Assembly: GCF_008801925.2 (NCBI RefSeq)
Contig: NZ_CP062803.1
Location: forward strand, 1-64,000
Direction: 5' to 3'
DNA: 64,000 bases
Source: Cupriavidus basilensis
GTDB taxonomy: Bacteria > Pseudomonadota > Gammaproteobacteria > Burkholderiales > Burkholderiaceae
Under the pieces are notes generated by a model. The model was given only the letters and a program-made list of their open reading frames with translations. It was not told the DNA's origin and made no database searches. Below, one piece after another: positions 58,153 to 64,000 of the stretch (positions are counted from its first letter, which is position 1; each line of letters starts with the position of its first letter). The translations under genes were made by a program, and so were the position numbers.

Positions 58153-60587
58153 GCGGGCAGCTCCTCGCCGCTGTCGATCCGGTCCACGTCGCCTTTGAGT
58201 TCCTGGCTGTCGCTGATGAGCGGCGGCAGAACCTTCTTCAGGTTTGCGAACTGCTGGATTAGCGCTTCCTGCTCGGCCTTGCTGCGCTCTCGATCACGAA
58301 TGCTCTGCATCAGGTCGCTGCGGATATGCTCGACCTCGAGCTTCAGCGCATCGAAGAACTGAGCGATGCCTTCCTCGATCGGCGCTTTGATGTTGGCGTC
58401 GATCTCCTTGCCAAGAGCGGAGAATGCCTTGTCGATCTCCTTCGTGACCGCCTTCTTCACCTCCTCCACGTCGATGACGAAGCGGGTCACGTCATAGCTG
58501 TAGGTCTCCCATCCGAGATCCGTTGTATTGAACCAACTGCACACCTTTCCCCACGTGCCGGTCTGGCGGCGATGGCCAGTCCGGCTTACGGTCTCTGCGC
58601 CCACCATGTCGCCAACCATCTGTTTCGCGGAGACCTTGAGCGCAAGCTTGGTGGCGCCTGGCATGTGGAAATGGACATTGAAGCCGTCTTCCCCCATGCG
58701 GCCCTTGACGTCCGAAATGATCTTCCTGGCATCTTCGAAAATTTCACTGACGAACCGGCCTTCGAAGTCCGTGATAAGTTTGCCCAACGTCTGTGCAATA
58801 CTCAGCTCAGCCTTCTGCACCACTTCCTGGATGGAATGCTGCATCTTGTCGAGCGTTTCCTTTGCGACATCCTTGTCGTCGAAACGCAGCGGGGCGGACG
58901 GATCGAAGTCGAGATCTGCATCTGTCTTACTGTTGTCCCCAAAGAGGATGCCAAGGAACCCGACTTTTCGACTCTCCTCTGTCTTGTCGCTACCGTGAGC
59001 GGCGCTACGTTTCCCCGTCCGGCCTAGTTTTGCCTTAGCTGCCTCGGCCTCGATGCGTTTTCCGTTTTTGAAATACGCATCGAGCACAGCGACGGCATCC
59101 ACCTTGACCTTCTTCGACACAGCACCACATTCGCGGCCCAGCGCCTCCAGGGCATTCGCAGCCTGAGCCTTTTTCGTCTTCTCGATTTCTTCGATCCGTG
59201 CCACGTCGTCGAGCAATGCCTTGATCAGCTTGCGTAGCTCGTTTGCCTCCCGACCCAGGGCAGTCTCACGGGTATTGAGGAAGTTCTCGAGTTTCTCTGT
59301 CATGCCAATCAACTTATCGACTGCCGCCTGCACTGCCATGATCGCGGCCCGTCCGTGGGCCGAGCGAATCACCCTTTCCAACGGCAGATCGAATCCGGAG
59401 TCCTCCCAGAGCGTTTTTGCGCCGCCGCGGACCTCCTCCATGTCGCCAATCTGGCGCTCCCAGCGGCGGCCCAACGCTTCCTCGGCGAAGTCCTTGACCC
59501 AGGGATGCTGCGCGTAGTCCGGAAGCCGGTTATTCCGCGCCAGCTCATGCCGCGCCCGATTGGCGAGATAGCCCCAGCGAGAAGACACCGGGAATACCGT
59601 TTCGGGCTTCACTTGGCCCTTCATGAGATCCCCGGCAACGTAGGACATCACCTTTTCGCGGCTGTCGCTGTTGCGGTCTGTCTGGTCGAACTTGTTCACC
59701 AGCGTGAAAACGCGGCCCCGCGAGAGTTCGGCGATCTGCTCGATTTCGCCACGCAATTCGGCGTCTGCATTCGACTTGAGCTGCGTGTAGTCGAGCACAA
59801 GCAGCACCGCGGAGGCGCGGCTTAGCTGTTCCTGGAGCATCTTGCGCAGATGCGGCTGGTCGGCTTCGTTGGGGCCGGGTGTATCGAGTAGCGTCAGGCG
59901 GCCCTTCGTGTTCCCTGTCTTGTCAATATGGGCGAACTCGACCTCGATGACCGGCAGCTCGTCGATATTGCTGTAGGACGCGAACGGGAAATCTACGCCG
60001 AGGGTCCGCGACAGGCGGACCAGGTCGTTCAACCCCTTGAGGAGACCGAAGATAGCCTCCGGCCCCTGGAAGTGCGCGCCGAATGCGCCGCGGGCCTCGA
60101 TCAGACCCAGCAGTTCGGCCATGTCGTCGTCCTGGCCCAGCTTGGCGGCGTGCTCCCGGTTTTCCGGCCGACCGATCGCCTCGCGTAGTTCTTCCAGTAG
60201 TTGCTGGACGGGCGCGCGGTTCTCGAACTTGAGCACCGGCTCCGCCTGACCTGGTGTGTGGCGGATCAGCGTCGGCAACGCTGTCATCGGTCGGTTGCGG
60301 TTGGGCAGCACCTCGGTGCCGACGATCGCGTTGATCGTAGTCGACTTGCCTGCCTTCATCGTCCCTACCACAGCGAGCACCAGCTCGAGTCCCGCAAGCT
60401 TGGTTCTTTCGCCCTCGAGCATCGCAATGAGCTCGGGTGTCGAGGTCTGGTCGAAATACTGCTGCTCGCCTTTCTGGGCGACGGCGACAACACCAGGCTC
60501 GGCCATCATCTTGTTCAGCAGATCGAGCTTTACTTTGAGCAGGCGTTCGGCTTCCTGGCCCAGCAGTTCAATATTGTTCTCGTGCAT
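58149..60587 (-). CDS. crfC: Dynamin-like GTPase (CrfC/RdcA-type)
   Basis: About 812 residues from ATG 60587 (MHENNIELLGQEAERLL); 79 codons upstream are open but uncharacteristic. G1 is GTMKAGKST (75-83), a switch Thr follows in RPMTALPT, G3 is LLDTPGPNEAD, and G4 is VNKFDQTD. Long helical stalk regions follow (TEKLENFLNTRETALGREAN and the C-terminal 250 residues). E. coli CrfC is 742 residues. Dynamin-like proteins bind membranes or, for CrfC, sliding clamps. It heads a coupled run with the RdcB-like, patatin and NERD-helicase genes. Confidence 0.85.
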   Translation of the reverse strand: MHENNIELLGQEAERLLKVKLDLLNKMMAEPGVVAVAQKGEQQYFDQTSTPELIAMLEGERTKLAGLELVLAVVGTMKAGKSTTINAIVGTEVLPNRNRPMTALPTLIRHTPGQAEPVLKFENRAPVQQLLEELREAIGRPENREHAAKLGQDDDMAELLGLIEARGAFGAHFQGPEAIFGLLKGLNDLVRLSRTLGVDFPFASYSNIDELPVIEVEFAHIDKTGNTKGRLTLLDTPGPNEADQPHLRKMLQEQLSRASAVLLVLDYTQLKSNADAELRGEIEQIAELSRGRVFTLVNKFDQTDRNSDSREKVMSYVAGDLMKGQVKPETVFPVSSRWGYLANRARHELARNNRLPDYAQHPWVKDFAEEALGRRWERQIGDMEEVRGGAKTLWEDSGFDLPLERVIRSAHGRAAIMAVQAAVDKLIGMTEKLENFLNTRETALGREANELRKLIKALLDDVARIEEIEKTKKAQAANALEALGRECGAVSKKVKVDAVAVLDAYFKNGKRIEAEAAKAKLGRTGKRSAAHGSDKTEESRKVGFLGILFGDNSKTDADLDFDPSAPLRFDDKDVAKETLDKMQHSIQEVVQKAELSIAQTLGKLITDFEGRFVSEIFEDARKIISDVKGRMGEDGFNVHFHMPGATKLALKVSAKQMVGDMVGAETVSRTGHRRQTGTWGKVCSWFNTTDLGWETYSYDVTRFVIDVEEVKKAVTKEIDKAFSALGKEIDANIKAPIEEGIAQFFDALKLEVEHIRSDLMQSIRDRERSKAEQEALIQQFANLKKVLPPLISDSQELKGDVDRIDSGEELPA

Positions 60588-60953
60588 GTATCCGGAATCT
60601 GGAGAGGATCGGCATTCCGCCGTGGTTGAACAGCCCCCCCGCAGCGTTGGCTTATCGCAGGAAGGATCGTGCGTTGTTTCATCTGTATCCGGCAGGTCAC
60701 CGGATACCTTGTGACTGCCGCCCGTCCTTATCAGAGCGCTCGTCGTCGAGCACACTATCGGCGTTGCGGCGACAAACTTTAGCGCTATTGGATGAAGCTC
60801 CCGAGACGCGCTGTGCGTCGACATGGGAGATCAGCTTATCCGTCCCCTGCGACAAACTATGTCGCTGCCGGCAAGCGGGGGCAAGGTCGCCGGCATGCGA
60901 CACAATTTGACGCACCCCTGTCGAGAATGGATGCATTCGACAGGAGGAACTCC
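60588..60953. promoter_or_regulatory. Divergent promoter region between the dynamin-like and AAA genes
   Basis: 366 bp without a gene. GTATCCGG/CCGGATAC (60685-60692 and 60700-60707) is a perfect inverted repeat. GCGACAAACT recurs at 60769-60778 and 60849-60858, the second as part of GCGACA...TGTCGC. CCTGTCGA (60917-60924) and TCGACAGG (60937-60944) form a hairpin whose right arm overlaps the AGGAGG ribosome site (60942-60947) of the AAA gene, so it could limit its translation. Confidence 0.45.
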
Positions 60954-63047
60954 ATGATCCGACGCCGCCGGCCGTCCCGCTATTCCCACATGCCGTTCGA
61001 CCTGCCGCCGATAGTGCGGCTGTGGCTGCTGCGCATAGTGGTGCCGCTGGGCGGCCACCAGGAGTTCGTCCAGCGCGGCGCCTTCAGTAACGACACGTTG
61101 GCCGAGCTGCTGGGGTTGGGGGCATGGATCGACCCGGACGACGATGAGTTCAACCCCAAGGCGGTGCGGGTGGCGCTGCGCAAATTGCACCAGGATGCCG
61201 AAGACCAGTGCCGCGACGCCGAACTGCCCGCTTGCCTGAACAACAACATCGCCCGGCTGGCCAGGCTGGTGGGCCTGTCGGACATTGACCGCCGCATCCT
61301 GGCCTTCACCGTGATGCTCAAGAACGAGCGTTTGCTCGACGACACGGCGGACCTGCTGGGGCAGCTGTCGTCGACCAAGGTGCTGCACGTGTTGGCGGCG
61401 CTGCTCGACCTACCCGACGCGCAGGTCCGCGAGGCGCTGAGCACGCAGGGCGTGTTGGCGCAGTCGGGGCTGGTGTCGGTCGACCGCGGCGGTAGCTCCA
61501 CGCTGAGCGGCAAGCTGGACCTGCTTTCCGATCGCTTCGCCGACCATATCGTGTCGTCGGATGCTGACCCCATCGCGCTGTTGCGCGACACGGTGGCAAT
61601 GGCCGAGCCCGCGCAACTTGCGCTCGACGAGTTCGCGCATCTCGCGGACACGCTTGCGGTGCTGCGGCCTTACCTGCGCCACGCGCTGGCCTCGGGCCGC
61701 AAAGGCGTGAACGTCTTTGTGCACGGCGCGCCCGGCACCGGCAAGAGTCAGCTCGCCAAGGCGCTGGCCGCTGACCTGGGCAGCGAGTTGTTCGAGGTGG
61801 CGAGCGAGGACGACGATGGCGATCCCATCACCGGCGAGCGCAGGCTGCGCGCATACCGTGCCGCGCAGAGCTTCTTCGGGCAGCGCCGCGCCATGATCCT
61901 GTTCGATGAGGTGGAGGATGTGTTTGACGACGGCGAGGTCCTGTTCGGGCGCAAGAGCACCGCGCAATCGCGCAAGGCCTGGATCAACCGCATGCTCGAA
62001 GCGAACCCGGTGCCTACCGTCTGGCTGTCCAACTCCGGGGGGCTCGACGCCGCCTTCATCCGGCGCTTCGATATGGTCTTTGAGCTGCCGGTGCCTCCCA
62101 GGCAGCATCGCGCCCGCATCATCGAGGCAGCTTGCGCTGGCCTGCTCGACACGGGCACCGTGCAAGACCTGGCCGAATCCGAAGTGCTGGCGCCCGCTGT
62201 GGTGACACGCGCGGCGTCGGTGGTGCGCGCGATCCACGAAGACCTTGGCGCCCAGGGTGCGGCCAAGGCTATGACGCTGTTGATCGGCAACACGCTCGAA
62301 GCCCAGGGCCATCCGCCTCTTGAGAGGTCCGTCGCCAACCGGCTGCCGCAGATCTACGACCCGGCCATCGTCAACGCCGACGCCGACCTGCGCGAGATCG
62401 GCGCCGGGTTGATGCAGGCCGGCGGCGGGCGGCTGTGCTTGTACGGGCCGCCCGGCACCGGCAAGACCGCCTATGGTCGCTGGCTGGCCGAGCAGATGGG
62501 CGTGCCGCTGCATGTGAAACGGGCGTCGGACCTGATGTCCAAATGGGTGGGCGAGAACGAGCAGAACATTGCCCGCGCGTTCCGGCAAGCCGCCCAGGAC
62601 GGCGCGGTACTGCTCATCGACGAAGTGGACAGCTTCCTGCAAGACCGGCGAGGCGCAAGGAGCGGCTGGGAAGTGACGCTGGTCAACGAAATGCTGACGC
62701 AGATGGAGTCGTTCCCCGGCGTGTTCGTCGCCTCGACCAACCTAGTCGAGGGGCTCGACCAGGCGGCTTTGCGGCGCTTTGACCTGAAGGTCAGGTTCGA
62801 CTTCCTGAAACCTGCTCAAGCTTGGTCGCTTTTGTGCCGACAATGCAGTGTGCTCGCAATGGCGGCACCGGGCGAGGACTTGCAGGGGCGGCTTGCGCGC
62901 CTGGGCAAGCTGACGCCGGGGGACTTCGCCGCGGTTGCGCGGCAGCATCGCTTTCGTCCGCTGGGCAGCCCGGCCGGCATCGTCGCTGCGCTGGAGGCGG
63001 AATGCGTCGTCAAAGAAGGTGCCAGGGGCACGCTCGGCTTCCTGTGA
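60954..63047 (+). CDS. AAA-family ATPase with two ATPase modules
   Basis: 697 residues from ATG 60954, six bases after AGGAGG; upstream codons are open but unlikely. An N-terminal helical domain of about 220 residues is followed by ATPase 1 (HGAPGTGKSQLAKAL near 257, Walker B MILFDEVEDVFDD) and ATPase 2 (YGPPGTGKTAYGRWL near 497, Walker B VLLIDEVDSFLQDR, sensor STNLVEGLD, Arg finger ALRRFDLKV). This resembles tandem AAA remodelling ATPases of the Cdc48/FtsH-like branch. It is divergent from the dynamin-like operon. The substrate is unknown. Confidence 0.85.
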   Translation: MIRRRRPSRYSHMPFDLPPIVRLWLLRIVVPLGGHQEFVQRGAFSNDTLAELLGLGAWIDPDDDEFNPKAVRVALRKLHQDAEDQCRDAELPACLNNNIARLARLVGLSDIDRRILAFTVMLKNERLLDDTADLLGQLSSTKVLHVLAALLDLPDAQVREALSTQGVLAQSGLVSVDRGGSSTLSGKLDLLSDRFADHIVSSDADPIALLRDTVAMAEPAQLALDEFAHLADTLAVLRPYLRHALASGRKGVNVFVHGAPGTGKSQLAKALAADLGSELFEVASEDDDGDPITGERRLRAYRAAQSFFGQRRAMILFDEVEDVFDDGEVLFGRKSTAQSRKAWINRMLEANPVPTVWLSNSGGLDAAFIRRFDMVFELPVPPRQHRARIIEAACAGLLDTGTVQDLAESEVLAPAVVTRAASVVRAIHEDLGAQGAAKAMTLLIGNTLEAQGHPPLERSVANRLPQIYDPAIVNADADLREIGAGLMQAGGGRLCLYGPPGTGKTAYGRWLAEQMGVPLHVKRASDLMSKWVGENEQNIARAFRQAAQDGAVLLIDEVDSFLQDRRGARSGWEVTLVNEMLTQMESFPGVFVASTNLVEGLDQAALRRFDLKVRFDFLKPAQAWSLLCRQCSVLAMAAPGEDLQGRLARLGKLTPGDFAAVARQHRFRPLGSPAGIVAALEAECVVKEGARGTLGFL

Positions 63048-63109
63048 AGCCGGCCGATCCGTGGAATAATCCGCCAGCCCACGCGGGCAGGACAAGACAA
63101 GAACAAACG

Positions 63110-64000
63110 ATGCGATCCCTATCGAAGTCGAAGCTGATGGCCTTCCGGCAATGCCCGAAACGGCTCTGGCTCGAGATCCACCGCCGGGAACTGGGCCGCC
63201 ATTCGGCGGCTACCGAAGCGAGCTTCGCGATCGGACACCAGGTGGGCGAGATCGCCCGTCACCTCTATGACCCCCAGCAGACCGGCGCGCTGGTTGATGC
63301 GCAGGCAGAGGGCTTCGAGGCTGCCTTCGCGCGTAGTCAGGACCTGCTCGGTGCAGAGCGGGCGCAGCCGGTCTTCGAGGCGGGCCTGCGCGCCGCCGGT
63401 GCACTGGCGTTCGCCGACGTCATGCTGCCCGCGGGTGCCGGGACGCAGCGCACCTGGCGCATGGTCGAAGTCAAGTCCTCCACCGGCGTGAAGGATTACC
63501 ACCGCGACGACACGGCAGTCCAGGCCTATGTTGCGCGGCGCGCTGGCGTCCCCCTGAGCGCCATTGCGTTGGCCCACATCGACAGCCAGTGGGTCTATCC
63601 GGGCGGCGGCGACTACCGCGGGCTGCTGGTCGAGCAGGATCTATCGGAGCAGGCGTTCGCGCGAGCTGGCGAGGTCGAGGCATGGATCGCGCAGGCGCAG
63701 GCGATCGCGGGACTGCCGGACGAGCCAGAAATGACAACTGGCCGGCATTGCGGCGAACCCTATGAATGTGGCTTCCTTGATCACTGCCAAAGCCAGGAGC
63801 CCCGCGCCGAATACCCGGTGCAGTGGTTGCCGCGCGTGCAGTCCAAGGCGCTGAAGGCCCTGATCGAGCAGGACGGCGTGAGCGATATGCGGGACGTGCC
63901 AGACGCGCTTCTGAACGAGCGCCAGCTGCGCGTCAAGGCCCAGACGTTATCCGGCCAGACCTGGTTCGATGCAGCGGGCGCCGCCGCCGACCTTGCGGCG
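63110..64000 (+). CDS. DUF2779-type Cas4-like nuclease protein (partial, runs off the window)
   Basis: The first 297 codons of a longer gene. MRSLSKSKLMAFRQCPKRLW is the typical DUF2779 start with its first Cys. WRMVEVKSSTGVKDYHRDD gives the E-x-K of a PD-(D/E)XK core, and CGEPYECGFLDHC supplies further Cys as in Cas4/AddB-like iron-sulfur nucleases. It follows the AAA gene by 62 bp on the same strand and may be cotranscribed. The 3' end lies outside the window. Confidence 0.8.
   Translation, partial: MRSLSKSKLMAFRQCPKRLWLEIHRRELGRHSAATEASFAIGHQVGEIARHLYDPQQTGALVDAQAEGFEAAFARSQDLLGAERAQPVFEAGLRAAGALAFADVMLPAGAGTQRTWRMVEVKSSTGVKDYHRDDTAVQAYVARRAGVPLSAIALAHIDSQWVYPGGGDYRGLLVEQDLSEQAFARAGEVEAWIAQAQAIAGLPDEPEMTTGRHCGEPYECGFLDHCQSQEPRAEYPVQWLPRVQSKALKALIEQDGVSDMRDVPDALLNERQLRVKAQTLSGQTWFDAAGAAADLAA

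Overview
The window opens at base 1 with dnaA-dnaN-gyrB, the usual origin-proximal trio and numbering start of a bacterial chromosome. The GC-rich codon use, the long Gly/Gln/Pro-rich linker in DnaA and the neighbouring protein families suggest a beta-proteobacterium of the Burkholderiaceae, most likely Cupriavidus or Ralstonia. This assignment rests on gene order and protein character only; no database search was possible.

Directly after gyrB the core chromosome is interrupted by about 41 kb of accessory DNA (roughly 6.13-47.84 kb). It is bounded on both sides by repeats that resemble insertion-sequence ends and point in opposite directions. From left to right it holds: a broken IS481-type transposase and about 1.4 kb without a recognisable gene; a translationally coupled four-gene module (adenine methyltransferase, DEAD-like helicase, GIY-YIG nuclease, possible DUF2971 protein) that looks like restriction; a Gabija-like GajA/GajB pair; a large N6-adenine methyltransferase with a PD-(D/E)XK partner and a decayed divergent WYL regulator; a DUF3293-metK-ADP-ribosylglycohydrolase group preceded by a sigma70-like promoter, a structured leader and a terminator whose 3' arm is also the Shine-Dalgarno sequence; a HEPN-like protein, a DEDD exonuclease and an Xre regulator; a Tn7-like transposition set (TnsA, TnsB, TnsC and two TniQ proteins) followed by an Mrr-like nuclease, a zinc-ribbon protein and a membrane protein; and a mirror-image pair of three-gene cassettes, each a large serine recombinase followed by two ParB-like proteins, facing each other tail to tail.

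The right part (47.7-64 kb) has GC-rich codon use like the core but is also defence-like. A phospholipase-D-fold gene truncated by the insertion-sequence end is followed upstream by an unrecognised partner and a divergent WYL regulator. A near-palindrome in front of the WYL gene recurs 2 kb away in the divergent promoter of another gene pair, which suggests a small regulon. After several unrecognised genes comes a compact minus-strand run: dynamin-like GTPase (RdcA/CrfC type), RdcB/YjcZ-type protein, patatin-like phospholipase and a NERD-helicase. A double-AAA ATPase diverges from it, and a DUF2779 nuclease-like gene runs off the window end.

The most unusual items are the mirrored recombinase/ParB-like cassettes, the candidate RNA switch in front of DUF3293-metK, and the shared WYL operator. 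No tRNA, rRNA or CRISPR array was seen.
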